A stretch of 64,000 nt of DNA, from NCBI RefSeq assembly GCF_000169435.1, contig NZ_AAYB01000002.1:806001-870000 (forward strand). Reading direction: 5' to 3'. The notes beneath the pieces were generated by a model, which saw only the letters and a list, made by a program, of their open reading frames with translations, had not been told where the DNA came from and searched no databases. This document shows, one piece after another, positions 43,350-53,488 of the stretch (its first letter is position 1; each line of letters begins with the position of its first letter). Both the position numbers and the translations under genes were made by a program. The DNA is from Roseobacter sp. CCS2. GTDB lineage: Bacteria; Pseudomonadota; Alphaproteobacteria; Rhodobacterales; Rhodobacteraceae.

Positions 43350-44233
43350 CCCGCCGCCCTGCACCTGCCGCTGCACCGCGTGATCCCGCACCATCAAAGC
43401 TAGGGTATCGCTACCAGCGCCTTATGCTGACACCGGGATTTCGCGGAACTGTCCGTATTGGCGTACCACTTTTGCTGATCGTGGCAATTTTCGGGTCTTG
43501 GTATTCACAACCCGAAAACCGGGCAGAGCTTGCAGCAAAAATCGAAGACACCAAGCAAAGCTTTCAGCAACGCCCGCAATTCATGGTGCAGACCATGAAT
43601 GTAACCGGCGGTGACGCAATTGCGTTGGCCGAAGTCACTGCACGTCTGCCGACCCAATTTCCATTCTCTTCGTTTGATATCGACCTAGAAAAAATCCGGG
43701 CTGATATCGAAGCGCTTGATCCGATCAAATCCGCAAGCGTGCGTGTCGGGCAGGGCGGTGCGTTAGAGATCGCGTTGAACCCGCGCGTTCCTGTCGCACT
43801 TTGGCGTGATGGCGCAACGCTGCGGTTGATTGATGCCGATGGTGTGCAATCGGGCCAGATCGGTGCACGTGCCGAACGCCTTGATCTGCCGCTCATCGCA
43901 GGCGACGGCGCGGAATATAACATTGCCGAAGCACTGACACTGTTTGATGCGGCTGGTCCGTTGATTGACCGGGTGCGCGGCCTTGTGCGTATGGGCGAAC
44001 GGCGCTGGGACATGGTGCTGGATCGCGATCAACGCATCCTTTTACCTGGCGATAATCCGGCGGCAGCACTTGATCGCGTGATCGCCTTGAATGATGCGCA
44101 AGACATGCTGAGCCGTGATGTGGCGATTGTGGATATGCGCAACACCAATCGGCCGACGCTGCGAATGAATGAAGAGGCAGCAGATGCACTGCGCCGGGTG
44201 AATAATACAATAGATGATGGGGCAGATAACTGA
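43337..44233 (+). CDS. ftsQ: Cell division protein FtsQ
   Basis: Bitopic divisome protein, 298 residues: cytoplasmic Arg/Pro/Ala-rich N-terminus, one membrane segment at about 36-54 (RIGVPLLLIVAIFGSWY), a POTRA domain at about 76-145 (FMVQTMNVTGGDAIALAEVTARLP) and a beta domain. It recruits FtsL/FtsB. The ATG lies within ddl; its stop shares a base with the ftsA start (TGATG). Confidence 0.93.
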   Translation: MRSLTRRPAPAAAPRDPAPSKLGYRYQRLMLTPGFRGTVRIGVPLLLIVAIFGSWYSQPENRAELAAKIEDTKQSFQQRPQFMVQTMNVTGGDAIALAEVTARLPTQFPFSSFDIDLEKIRADIEALDPIKSASVRVGQGGALEIALNPRVPVALWRDGATLRLIDADGVQSGQIGARAERLDLPLIAGDGAEYNIAEALTLFDAAGPLIDRVRGLVRMGERRWDMVLDRDQRILLPGDNPAAALDRVIALNDAQDMLSRDVAIVDMRNTNRPTLRMNEEAADALRRVNNTIDDGADN

Positions 44234-45564
44234 TGGGCGATCTTTACGACAGCCAACGGGCCATGCGGCAGATGCGCAAAGCGGCGATGCAGCGGGGTGT
44301 TGTCGCCATTTTGGACATCGGTACGTCCAAGATCGCCTGCCTTGTGTTGCGCTTTGATGGGCCCGAACAATTTCGCACTGATGGTGTCGGCTCGCTTGCC
44401 GGGCAATCGCAGTTTCGCGTCATTGGTGCCGCCACAACCCGGTCACGTGGCGTCCGGTTTGGCGAAGTCGACGCGATGCAGGAAACGGAACGCGCAATCC
44501 GTACTGCGGTGCAGGCCGCGCAGAAAATGGCCAATGTCCGTGTTGATCACGTGATTGCCTGTTTGTCCGGTGCGCGACCACGCTCTTATGGTCTGGATGG
44601 CACGTTGAACGTGTCAGGCGCGATGATCACAGAACAGGATATCAGCCAGGTCATGGCGTCCTGCGATGTGCCGGATTATGGCGCTGACCGTGAAGTGCTG
44701 CATGCACAGCCTGTCAATTTTGCGCTGGATCACCGCTCTGGTCTGTCAGACCCGCGTGGCCAGATCGGCAATGAGTTGAAGACCGATATGCATATGTTGA
44801 CGGTTGATGCGACGGCGGTTCACAACATCTTTTACTGTATCAAACGGTGTGATCTGGAACTGGCCGGGATTGCATCTTCGGCGTATGTGTCTGGCATGTC
44901 GTCGCTGGTTGAGGACGAACAAGAGCTTGGCGCTGCTTGTATCGACCTTGGGGGTGGCACCACCGGTCTGTCCGTCTTTATGAAAAAGCATATGATTTAT
45001 GCCGATTCCGTGCGGATGGGTGGCGAACATGTAACCTCTGACATTTCAATGGGTCTGCAAATTCCGGCCTCAACCGCAGAGCGGATCAAGACGTTTTACG
45101 GCGGCGTTATGGCAACCGGTATGGACGACCGCGAAATGATCGAGATTGGTGGCGATACCGGCGATTGGGAACATGACCGACGCACGGTAAGCCGCGCCGA
45201 ACTGATCGGCATTATGCGCCCCCGTGTCGAAGAGATTTTGGAAGAAGTCCGCGAACGTCTGGATGCGGCAGGGTTTGAACATCTGCCAGGGCAGCAGATT
45301 GTGTTGACCGGTGGTGGTAGCCAAATTCCCGGATTGGATGGGCTGGCGAGCAAGATCCTCGGCCAACAGGTCCGTCTTGGCCGTCCGTTGCGTGTGCAGG
45401 GCCTGCCTCAGGCCGCGATTGGCCCGGCCTTTTCAAGCGCTGTTGGGCTGACGTTGTTCGCAGCAAATCCCCAAGACGAATGGTGGGACTTTGAAATTCC
45501 TGCCGAAAACTACCCGGCAAGATCACTCAAACGGGCGGTAAAATGGTTTAAGGACAACTGGTGA
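44233..45564 (+). CDS. ftsA: Cell division protein FtsA
   Basis: Actin-like protein that tethers FtsZ to the membrane. 443 residues; phosphate-1 motif GVVAILDIGTSKIACLVLR, the 1C insertion, GAACIDLGGGTTGLSVFMK phosphate-2, and VLTGGGSQIPGLDGLA. The C-terminus SLKRAVKWFKDNW is a plausible amphipathic membrane anchor. An N-terminal basic stretch of about 25 residues precedes the core. Followed by a 176-base gap before ftsZ. Confidence 0.96.
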   Translation: MGDLYDSQRAMRQMRKAAMQRGVVAILDIGTSKIACLVLRFDGPEQFRTDGVGSLAGQSQFRVIGAATTRSRGVRFGEVDAMQETERAIRTAVQAAQKMANVRVDHVIACLSGARPRSYGLDGTLNVSGAMITEQDISQVMASCDVPDYGADREVLHAQPVNFALDHRSGLSDPRGQIGNELKTDMHMLTVDATAVHNIFYCIKRCDLELAGIASSAYVSGMSSLVEDEQELGAACIDLGGGTTGLSVFMKKHMIYADSVRMGGEHVTSDISMGLQIPASTAERIKTFYGGVMATGMDDREMIEIGGDTGDWEHDRRTVSRAELIGIMRPRVEEILEEVRERLDAAGFEHLPGQQIVLTGGGSQIPGLDGLASKILGQQVRLGRPLRVQGLPQAAIGPAFSSAVGLTLFAANPQDEWWDFEIPAENYPARSLKRAVKWFKDNW

Positions 45565-45740
45565 TGCGCAATATCTTGCTCATCTGCCGAAATGCCGGGG
45601 GTAGGCACAGGTTTTTGTCCAGATTTGGTGGCGATTTTGTGTTTTTGTCGTGACCTTTCAGCATCACTTCGTTAATGTGAGTCTTAATAAGCAGTAATCG
45701 CCCGCGGGCACGGGCAAATAAAAAACAGGCGGAACGCGTT

Positions 45741-47339
45741 ATGACATTGAATCTCTCCCTTCCAGGGCACGAAGAACTGAAGCCACGTATCACCGTATTC
45801 GGTGTGGGTGGTGCTGGCGGTAACGCCGTAAACAATATGATCGAGCAAGAGCTTGATGGGACCGAGTTTGTCGTGGCGAACACTGACGCGCAGGCGCTGC
45901 AACAATCGCGCGCAGGTGCGAAAATCCAGATGGGTTTAAAGGTGACCGAAGGGTTGGGCGCTGGCGCACGCGCAACCGTTGGTGCGGCTGCCGCTGAAGA
46001 AAGCATCGAACAAATCGTTGATCATCTTGCTGGCGCGCATATGTGTTTTATCACTGCGGGCATGGGCGGCGGCACCGGGACAGGGGCCGCGCCAATCATC
46101 GCGCAGGCCGCCCGTGAATTGGGTGTTCTGACCGTTGGTGTTGTGACCAAACCCTTCCAGTTCGAAGGTGCCAAGCGCATGAAGCAAGCCGAAGAAGGTG
46201 TTGAAGCCCTTCAGAAAGTTGTCGATACGCTGATCATTATTCCAAACCAGAACCTGTTCCGTCTGGCCAATGAAAATACGACATTTACAGAAGCTTTCGC
46301 ATTGGCTGATGATGTTCTTTATCAAGGCGTCAAAGGTGTGACGGATCTGATGGTGCGTCCCGGTCTGATCAACCTCGACTTTGCAGATGTCCGGGCCGTG
46401 ATGGATGAGATGGGCAAAGCCATGATGGGCACTGGCGAGGCTGACGGCGAAAACCGCGCTATTCAGGCGGCCGAGAAAGCCATCGCCAACCCGCTTTTGG
46501 ATGAAATTTCACTTGAGGGTGCCAAGGGTGTGCTGATCAACATCACCGGTGGTTATGACTTGACACTGTTTGAGCTGGATGAAGCTGCCAACAAAATCCG
46601 CGAAAAAGTTGACGGTGATGCAAACATCATCGTGGGCTCGACGCTGGATACCGGCATGGAAGGCAAAATGCGTGTGTCTGTTGTTGCAACAGGTATTGAT
46701 GCGATTGCCAAAGAATCCGAAGCACCCGTGCCACGCCGGTCTATGGCAGCGCCATTGGCCCCAATCGCCGAAGTCGCGGAACCACAGCCAGAGGCCCCCG
46801 CGGCTGTCGCTGCCGTAGCTGCGCCTGAACCGCAACCCGTTGCGCAGGAACGTACCTTGTTTGAAAATCTGGATGCGCCTGCTGAACCTGCTGCTGCTGC
46901 GGCTTATCAGCCTGCACCTGCGCCAGAGGCCGCACCTGCACCGCAACAGGTGGCATCGGATGATCTGCCACCGCCTGCTTACACACCGCGTCCAGAACCG
47001 GCGCTGACAGCGGCGGATACTTTCGTCGCCCCACGTGCCGGGACACCCGGTACACCGTCACCGGAAGCATTGGCGCGTTTGCAGGCCGCCGTGAGCCGTG
47101 TACCAAATGCGGAAGCGCCGCAACAACCAGCTGCGGCAGCGGCACCCACCGAAGCGGACAAACCACGGTTCGGTATCAATTCCCTGATCAACCGCATGAC
47201 GGGTGCGCAAGCGGAAGGAGCCCCGCAACAACCAGCGCGCGCACAGCCGCAGGTGACAGCGTTGCATCAAGAACCAGAGCAGTCAGATGACCAGGAAAAG
47301 ATCGAAATCCCTGCGTTCCTGCGCCGCCAGGCCAATTGA
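45741..47339 (+). CDS. ftsZ: Cell division GTPase FtsZ
   Basis: Tubulin homologue forming the Z-ring. 532 residues: globular GTPase to about residue 320, with [16 protein letters not shown], the tubulin signature GGGTGTG at 109-115 and [11 protein letters not shown]; then a long linker rich in Ala, Pro, Glu and Gln, and the C-terminal peptide [11 protein letters not shown], which binds FtsA. The linker of about 190 residues is long, as usual in alphaproteobacteria. The 176-base upstream gap probably has its own promoter; the terminator at 47382 closes the unit. Confidence 0.97.
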   Translation: MTLNLSLPGHEELKPRITVFGVGGAGGNAVNNMIEQELDGTEFVVANTDAQALQQSRAGAKIQMGLKVTEGLGAGARATVGAAAAEESIEQIVDHLAGAHMCFITAGMGGGTGTGAAPIIAQAARELGVLTVGVVTKPFQFEGAKRMKQAEEGVEALQKVVDTLIIIPNQNLFRLANENTTFTEAFALADDVLYQGVKGVTDLMVRPGLINLDFADVRAVMDEMGKAMMGTGEADGENRAIQAAEKAIANPLLDEISLEGAKGVLINITGGYDLTLFELDEAANKIREKVDGDANIIVGSTLDTGMEGKMRVSVVATGIDAIAKESEAPVPRRSMAAPLAPIAEVAEPQPEAPAAVAAVAAPEPQPVAQERTLFENLDAPAEPAAAAAYQPAPAPEAAPAPQQVASDDLPPPAYTPRPEPALTAADTFVAPRAGTPGTPSPEALARLQAAVSRVPNAEAPQQPAAAAAPTEADKPRFGINSLINRMTGAQAEGAPQQPARAQPQVTALHQEPEQSDDQEKIEIPAFLRRQAN

Positions 47340-47381
47340 TCTGAAATAACTGTTGCACTGACGTGACGTAGCATAGAATGG

Positions 47382-47410
47382 AAAGGCCGCAATCTTGCGG
47401 CCTTTTTCTT
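47382..47410 (+). terminator. Terminator after ftsZ
   Basis: AAAGGCCGCAA and TTGCGGCCTTT form a perfect 11-bp stem followed by TTCTTTTG. It ends the ftsW-to-ftsZ transcript. Confidence 0.9.
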
Positions 47411-47558
47411 TTGTTTTGAACAACTTGCAGGGCGTGCCTTAGTCTTGCCACAGTTCCTGCCACAAGTGTTTCAGACCGTCGCAAAGAGTGAGTTGAGGCT
47501 ACGGCTATTGCAGCCTAATTCAGTTTAACACCAAAAATGCTGCAAGGGCGAAATACAC

Positions 47559-48476
47559 GTGCAAACGACATTGAAAACTGACGTCACCTTTGAGGGCACT
47601 GGTCTGCACTCGGGTGAAGATGTGCGCGTTGTTCTGCACCCTGCCGCTGCAAACAGCGGGATCGTGTTTCGTCGCACCGATGTGGCTGGTCGCCCGACCA
47701 TGCGGGCCGATTTCCGTGATGTCATCGTATCCCCCTTGAACACGCGGTTAAGCAATGCGGACGGTGTGACGGTTTCAACGATCGAACATCTGATGGCCGC
47801 GCTCGCTGGTTGTGGTGTGCACAATGTTTTGGTTGATATCGACGGCCCCGAAGTGCCGATCTTGGATGGCAGTGCCGCCACTTTCGTGCGCGGTATTGTA
47901 GAAGCGGGGCTGACACGCCTTTCCGCGCCGTTACAAGCGATCGAGATTTTGCGCGAAGTGTCTGTATCCGAAGGCGGGGCCACCGCGACGTTGGCGCCTG
48001 CCACAACGCTCCAGATTGATTTTGAGATTGAATTCGCTGATGCAGCGATTGGCCGCCAGAAGAAGACTTTGAATATGGCGAATGGCGCGTTTGTGCGCGA
48101 ACTTTGCGACAGCCGCACATTCTGCCGATCTGCTGATGTTGATGCGATGCGCGCCAATGGTCTGGCACTGGGTGGCACGGTTGATAACGCCGTCGTTGTC
48201 GATGGTGCAGACGTGCTGACACCCGGCGGGCTGCGCCACGCGGATGAGGCCGTGCGCCATAAGATGTTGGATGCACTGGGTGATCTTTATACCGCCGGCG
48301 CGCCGATCCTTGGTCGTTATACAGGTTCACGTGCTGGTCATGCGATGACAAACAAGCTGTTACGCGCCTTATTTGCGCAGCCGGACGCATGGCGTTTTGT
48401 GCAGTGTGATGCGAAAATTGCAGCACGTTTACCCGGTGTTGGCGTCAGCATGGCTGACTTGGATGCTGTCGCCTGA
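47559..48476 (+). CDS. lpxC: UDP-3-O-acyl-N-acetylglucosamine deacetylase LpxC
   Basis: Zn hydrolase, committed step of lipid A synthesis. 305 residues, starting with GTG. Zinc ligands are visible at H77 (STIEHLMAAL), H234 and D238 (HKMLDALGD), with the catalytic base H261 (SRAGHAMTNK). It begins with QTTLKTDVTFEGTGLHSGE. Separated from ftsZ by a terminator, so it has its own promoter in the 150-base gap. Confidence 0.97.
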   Translation: MQTTLKTDVTFEGTGLHSGEDVRVVLHPAAANSGIVFRRTDVAGRPTMRADFRDVIVSPLNTRLSNADGVTVSTIEHLMAALAGCGVHNVLVDIDGPEVPILDGSAATFVRGIVEAGLTRLSAPLQAIEILREVSVSEGGATATLAPATTLQIDFEIEFADAAIGRQKKTLNMANGAFVRELCDSRTFCRSADVDAMRANGLALGGTVDNAVVVDGADVLTPGGLRHADEAVRHKMLDALGDLYTAGAPILGRYTGSRAGHAMTNKLLRALFAQPDAWRFVQCDAKIAARLPGVGVSMADLDAVA

Positions 48477-48611
48477 TTTCTACCCACTGACAGTTGATCG
48501 TATTGCGTTCAAAAGGGCATTTTGCCCCCCATTTTTCTATGTTAGACCGACCTGAAGCCGCAGCTGTTGAGTGCTGTTGCCAAGCAAACACGTGTGAGTG
48601 AGGACGCAAGA

Positions 48612-49463
48612 ATGTCAGTCAAAAAGGGCCAGGCCAGCCGTTGGATGTTCCGTTTTGGCGCAGCTGTCAGCTTGGCCGTTCTGGCAGCTTGCAGTGGTAA
48701 TGATCGTGGCGGTGAGCCGCTGGATGATCTGACAGCGCAACAGATCTTTGAACGGGGTGAGCGGCAGATTGAACGGGGTAACCCCGATGATGCGGCCTTT
48801 ACCTTTGGTGAGATTGAACGGCTTTACCCATACTCTGAATTCGCACAGCGCGCCTTGATTATGCAGGCCTTCGCCTATCATCGTGACGAAGACTATCCAA
48901 ACAGCCGGGCCTCTGCGCAGCGATATCTCGACTTTTATCCAGCCGAAGAAGACGCAGCATATGCAGCCTATCTTCTTGCACTCTCTTACTACGACCAGAT
49001 TGATGAGGTTGGTCGCGATCAGGGGTTAACATTTCAGGCGCTCCAATCCTTGCGCCTTGTGATCGAACAGTATCCCGATAGCGAATACGCCAGCACGTCA
49101 GTGCTAAAGTTTGATCTGGCCTTTGATCATCTTGCGGCCAAGGAAATGGAAATCGGGCGCTTTTACCTGAAACGCGGGAACTATATCGCGGCGTCCAACC
49201 GGTTCCGTACGGTGGTCGAAGATTTTCAAACCACATCACATACGCCAGAGGCGCTGCATCGTTTGGTCGAAAGCTATCTGTCGCTGGGGCTGCTTGAAGA
49301 AGCACAGACAGCTGGGGCGATTCTGGGGTATAATTATCAATCCAGTGAATGGTACGAATCCAGCTTTGCGCTGTTGACGGGGCAGGGGCTGTCGGCTGAT
49401 GTGGCTGGCGACAACTGGCTTTCGTCGATTTACCGCCAGGTGCTGCGCGGTGAGTGGTTGTAA
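48612..49463 (+). CDS. bamD: Outer membrane assembly lipoprotein BamD
   Basis: Essential partner of BamA in inserting outer-membrane beta-barrels. 283 residues from the ATG after GAGGAC; a further 15 upstream residues from a GTG are less likely. Signal peptide with lipobox LAAC, then five TPR-like helical repeats (QIFERGERQIERGNPDDAAFTFGEIERLYPYSEFAQRALIMQAFAYH and so on). The lpxC-bamD-recN order is common in alphaproteobacteria. Confidence 0.95.
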   Translation: MSVKKGQASRWMFRFGAAVSLAVLAACSGNDRGGEPLDDLTAQQIFERGERQIERGNPDDAAFTFGEIERLYPYSEFAQRALIMQAFAYHRDEDYPNSRASAQRYLDFYPAEEDAAYAAYLLALSYYDQIDEVGRDQGLTFQALQSLRLVIEQYPDSEYASTSVLKFDLAFDHLAAKEMEIGRFYLKRGNYIAASNRFRTVVEDFQTTSHTPEALHRLVESYLSLGLLEEAQTAGAILGYNYQSSEWYESSFALLTGQGLSADVAGDNWLSSIYRQVLRGEWL

Positions 49464-49499
49464 TGATGATGGGGGCGTCCCCGCCCTTTGGGCCATGAT

Positions 49500-51152
49500 A
49501 TGCTTCGTGGATTAGACATCAGGGACATGCTGATTATTGATCGGTTGGAACTTGCGTTTCAACCCGGTCTAAACGTGCTGACAGGTGAAACAGGCGCAGG
49601 TAAGTCGATTTTATTGGATGCTTTGGGTTTTGTTCTGGGGTGGCGCGGTCGTGCGGAACTGGTGCGGCAAGGGGCAGAACAAGGCGAAGTTACCGCGTGG
49701 TTCGAATTGCCACCCGGGCATCCGGGCTTTGCGGTTCTTGAAGAAGCGGGCATTGGTGCCGACGATGAACTGATCTTGCGCCGCGTGAACACACGAGATG
49801 GCCGTAAGACGGCATGGATCAACGACCGCCGTGTCAGTGGTGAGGTCCTGCGCGCACTGTCGGAAACCTTGGTGGAACTGCATGGCCAGCATGATGATCG
49901 CGGTCTTCTGAACCCACGTGGTCACCGTCAGATGCTGGACAGCTATGCTGCATTAGAGGGCGCTGTCGATAAGACACGCACCAGTTGGCGTGCGCTTAGT
50001 GCGTCACAGCGCGACTTGCAGTCAGCTGAGACCAAAATAGCCGAGGCACGGGTAGAAGAGGATTATTTGCGTCACGCTGTTGCCGAATTAGATGCGTTGG
50101 CGCCCGAGGTCGGTGAGGAAGCAACCTTGGACGCGCAGCGGCGCCTGATGCAGGCCGCTGAAAAGATTCGCACTGATATCATTAAGGCCGCAGATGCTTT
50201 GGGCTTGCAGGGGGCAGAGGGCATGATCGGTGATGCCTCGCGGTGGTTGCAAGGCGTAGCGGCAGAAGCGGAAGGGCGCGTTGATGCGCCACTGGAAGCA
50301 TTAGAACGGGTTCTTTCCGGTTTGGATGACGCACAGCGCGGCGTTGCCGAATGTCTGGATGCATTGTCTTTCAATACGTCTGAACTTGAAGACGCCGAAG
50401 AGCGGTTGTTCGCTATTCGTGGTCTCGCACGCAAACACAATGTGCTGCCAGATGATTTACGCAGTTTTGCTGATGATCTGCGTCGGCGTCTGGCTGTACT
50501 GGATGATGGCGCGCGCGATTTAGCGGAATTGACCACAGCGGTTCAGGCAGCACAGGCCAGTTATGATGCCGCTGCCGCAGGGCTGCGCGACAAACGCGTG
50601 AAAGCTGCGAAACGTCTGGATGCGGCCATGGCAAAAGAACTGGCTCCGCTAAAGATGGAGCGGGCTGTGTTCGCGACGCAAATAACAGATGCCGACCAAC
50701 CCGGGCCGGACGGAACCGACGTTGTGGCCTTTACCGTTGCAACAAACCCGGGCGCACCAGCAGGCCCGCTTAACAAGATCGCGTCGGGTGGGGAATTGAG
50801 CCGTTTTCTTTTGGCGCTGAAGGTCTGCCTGACAGCAGGTGCCAGCGGATTGACCATGATCTTTGACGAGATTGACCGCGGCGTTGGCGGGGCGACGGCG
50901 GACGCGGTTGGGCGTCGTTTAGCTGAACTGGCGGGCGATGGACAGGTTTTGGTGGTGACACACTCACCACAGGTTGCGGCATTGGCGGGACATCACTGGC
51001 GCGTTGAAAAACAGCAGACCAAAGACGCGACGCGATCAACGGTCGTTGCACTTGATACGGGTGCACGCGTGGATGAAATTGCGCGAATGTTGTCAGGCGA
51101 CACCATTACCGACGCAGCAAGAGATGCAGCGCGCGCCCTGATGAATGCCTAG
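49500..51152 (+). CDS. recN: DNA repair ATPase RecN
   Basis: SMC-like ATPase for double-strand break repair. 550 residues from MLRGLDIRDMLIIDRLELAF; Walker A GETGAGKS at 29-36, a central coiled-coil (about 150-370), signature SGGELSRFLLALK and Walker B MIFDEIDRGVGG, with the late VLVVTHSPQVAALA. No LexA box was seen in the short gap after bamD, so SOS control is not supported here. Confidence 0.96.
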   Translation: MLRGLDIRDMLIIDRLELAFQPGLNVLTGETGAGKSILLDALGFVLGWRGRAELVRQGAEQGEVTAWFELPPGHPGFAVLEEAGIGADDELILRRVNTRDGRKTAWINDRRVSGEVLRALSETLVELHGQHDDRGLLNPRGHRQMLDSYAALEGAVDKTRTSWRALSASQRDLQSAETKIAEARVEEDYLRHAVAELDALAPEVGEEATLDAQRRLMQAAEKIRTDIIKAADALGLQGAEGMIGDASRWLQGVAAEAEGRVDAPLEALERVLSGLDDAQRGVAECLDALSFNTSELEDAEERLFAIRGLARKHNVLPDDLRSFADDLRRRLAVLDDGARDLAELTTAVQAAQASYDAAAAGLRDKRVKAAKRLDAAMAKELAPLKMERAVFATQITDADQPGPDGTDVVAFTVATNPGAPAGPLNKIASGGELSRFLLALKVCLTAGASGLTMIFDEIDRGVGGATADAVGRRLAELAGDGQVLVVTHSPQVAALAGHHWRVEKQQTKDATRSTVVALDTGARVDEIARMLSGDTITDAARDAARALMNA

Positions 51153-51161
51153 AAAAGAAGT

Positions 51162-51185
51162 GGGCGCCGCAAAACTGCGACGCCC
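51162..51185. terminator. Hairpin after recN
   Basis: GGGCG-CGCA / TGCG-CGCCC pairs over nine positions with one mismatch and a four-base loop. Plus side is followed by TGAACTTTT, minus side by ACTTCTTTT, so it may act in both directions. Confidence 0.55.
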
Positions 51186-51799
51186 TGAACTTTTACCGGT
51201 TACCAATCCCACTCATACCAGTGCACCTCGGCCACTCACCTCCGCGATACACGTCGTTCATTTGTGGAGGGCCAAACAAGCGGCCTTCCGATAACATCAA
51301 GTACTGGTTGCGAAAAAAGCAGGTCAGCACTCTCATTCACTCACTAACCTTTGAGGCAATACACACCTCGTAAAATGAAAATACAAAGACAAAAGGTGGT
51401 CGGCAACCTGTACCAAAGTATGTCACTATTCCTGACATAACTATCGAGAGTTGATTAATAAGCCTTTCTCAAATCCTGCAAATCGCCTGTATTTTCTAAG
51501 AAAATGATGCAGATATCCTTTGAAACAGACGGATTTCCTTCCGGGGTTAAGTCAGCAGCGCCCGGTGGGCGATCTGCATGACGCAACGTCAAAATTTTGC
51601 GATGTACACGCAAGGATTGTATAAAAAGGTATCTAACAGCACGAACAACACAGTTTCGCGCCTGGATTATCCGGTTGCTGGACGAGGCGAACTTTTTCTT
51701 GGAAGCGACTTTCCCATCAAGTAGGTGTAAAGGGCGTCAGGGTTTGCGCCCTCCGTGAATTTTCGACAGCGCTAAGCCGTCCGTAAGAAAGCAAACCGC
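51186..51799. other. AT-rich intergenic region between recN and the CLC gene
   Basis: About 610 bases without a convincing gene. A 45-codon frame on the minus strand (GTG at 51330, stop at 51193) that would end in the 51162 hairpin is noted but unproven. The middle is AT-rich. The right part holds the candidate CLC promoter and a leader hairpin AGGGCG/CGCCCT at 51731-51752. Confidence 0.5.
51597..51625 (+). promoter_or_regulatory. Candidate sigma-70 promoter of the CLC gene
   Basis: TTGCGA and TATAAA are exactly 17 bases apart. Transcription would begin about 170 bases before the ATG, giving a leader with a 6-bp hairpin at 51731-51752. Confidence 0.5.
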
Positions 51800-53488
51800 A
51801 TGGGGAAGCCAGTGAAAGCGTTGCTGCAGCAAGGGATTGCTGATGCGTCGCTGGCCTGCCGTGATGCCGCGCAGGTTATGAAAACCCACGGCCCCAACCA
51901 AATTCAGTTCTGGTTTATTGCTTTGGCTATTGGGATCGCCGCAGGCTTTGCAGCCGTACTGTTCCGTCTTGGTATCTATGCGATCCAGACAACGGCTTAC
52001 GGGACCGACGATGTTCTGACGCTGCATTCGTTTGCTGCCGGGCTGGCATGGTACCAAATATTACTCATCCCGATCTGCGGCGGGCTGGTTGTTGGCCTTA
52101 TCTTGGATCGGTTTACCGACGATGGTCGCGTGCGGTCGGTGGCGGATGTGATCGAAGGGGCAGCCCTTTCTGAAGGACGGGTCGAGGTCAGGCGCGGTCT
52201 GGCGTCTGCTGCGGCTTCGATGATTACATTATCGACCGGGGGATCATCCGGTCGTGAAGGGCCGGTTGTGCATCTGGCCGCTGTAATCTCAACCGGTATT
52301 TGCCGATGGATCAATGCGAACGGCATCACCGGCCGTGATTTGCTGGGCTGTGCGGTGGCTGCTGCTGTTTCGGCCAGTTTTAACGCGCCCATCGCAGGTG
52401 CCCTTTTTGCGTTGGAAGTCGTCCTGCGCCATTTCGCGGTTCACGCTTTTGCACCCATTGTGATCGCCTCGGCTGTTGGTACAGTCATCAATCGCCTTGT
52501 TTTTGGCGACGTGACAGAGTTCGCCTTGCCGGTTCAAAATGCTTTAGGTTTTTACGTGGAACTGCCCGCGTTCCTGATCCTTGGCCTTGTTTGCGGCTTT
52601 GTCGCCGTCGCGCTGATGAAGGCGATCTTTTGGGCTGAGGATTTTGGTAACTACATCCAACGCGAAACAGGCATCCCGCGTTATCTGCGGCCTGCGATTG
52701 CGGGTGCGCTGTTGGGCGCTATGGCAATCTGGTGGCCTCATATCATCGGCGTTGGCTATGAAACAACATCTGCCGCGCTGACCGGAGAGTTAGTGCTGTA
52801 TGAGGCGATTGTCTTTGTCATTCTCAAGGTTGCAGCGGTTGCAATCACCATGGGGGGTCGTATGGGTGGTGGCGTCTTTTCACCATCCCTCATGGTAGGG
52901 GCGCTGACAGGTTTAGCTTTTGGGCTGATCGCGACCCCGATCTTCCCAACTGTATCCGGTAGTGAGACGCTTTATGCATTGGCGGGCATGGGGGCGGTTG
53001 CCGCGGCCGTGCTGGGCGCGCCGATTTCCACAACCCTGATTGTATTTGAGCTGACGGGCGACTGGCAGACCGGTCTTGCTGTGATGGTCGCTGTGTCGCT
53101 TTCCACAGCCCTGTCATCGCGCCTTGTCGATCGGTCCTTCTTTCTGACCCAGTTGGAACGTCGCAACGTGCACCTTGCGGCGGGTCCACAGGCTTATCTG
53201 CTTGCCACCTTCAAAGTGTCATCCGTTATGCGTCAGATGGACGCCAAGAATGCAGCGTCAGAGGACGACTGCTGGGATCTTATCCGCGACGGTGTTTATG
53301 TCGATGGTAACGCCACGTTGGAACAGGCGATGCCGATCTTCGAAGGGGCAGGCCACCGGTTTATCCCCGTTGTGACATTGGGCGGTGAAGATGCCCCGCC
53401 AGAGTTATGGGGCGCATTGTTTCAGGTTGACGCGTTGCGGGCCATGAACCGCGCTTTGTCAGAAACCGCCGCTGAGGAACATTCCTAG
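51800..53488 (+). CDS. CLC-family chloride channel/transporter
   Basis: A 562-residue inner-membrane protein with the CLC fold (about 18 helices to residue 450) and a C-terminal region of about 100 residues that looks like a degenerate CBS domain pair (SSVMRQMDAKNA ... DGNATLEQAMPIFEGAGHRFIPVV). Selectivity motifs: RSVADVIEG in place of GSGIPEIEG, GSSGREGPVVH with the gating glutamate E153, and GGRMGGGVFSPSL. In NAPIAGALFALEVV the position of the internal proton glutamate of E. coli ClcA (E203) is valine (V207), as in channel-type CLCs. Moves chloride or a related anion; mechanism uncertain. Confidence 0.92.
   Translation: MGKPVKALLQQGIADASLACRDAAQVMKTHGPNQIQFWFIALAIGIAAGFAAVLFRLGIYAIQTTAYGTDDVLTLHSFAAGLAWYQILLIPICGGLVVGLILDRFTDDGRVRSVADVIEGAALSEGRVEVRRGLASAAASMITLSTGGSSGREGPVVHLAAVISTGICRWINANGITGRDLLGCAVAAAVSASFNAPIAGALFALEVVLRHFAVHAFAPIVIASAVGTVINRLVFGDVTEFALPVQNALGFYVELPAFLILGLVCGFVAVALMKAIFWAEDFGNYIQRETGIPRYLRPAIAGALLGAMAIWWPHIIGVGYETTSAALTGELVLYEAIVFVILKVAAVAITMGGRMGGGVFSPSLMVGALTGLAFGLIATPIFPTVSGSETLYALAGMGAVAAAVLGAPISTTLIVFELTGDWQTGLAVMVAVSLSTALSSRLVDRSFFLTQLERRNVHLAAGPQAYLLATFKVSSVMRQMDAKNAASEDDCWDLIRDGVYVDGNATLEQAMPIFEGAGHRFIPVVTLGGEDAPPELWGALFQVDALRAMNRALSETAAEEHS

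Noticed and set aside
45685-45700. CtrA site TTAA-N8-TTAA before ftsZ
   Set aside because: The spacer is eight bases, not the seven of the CtrA consensus, so the match was not accepted.
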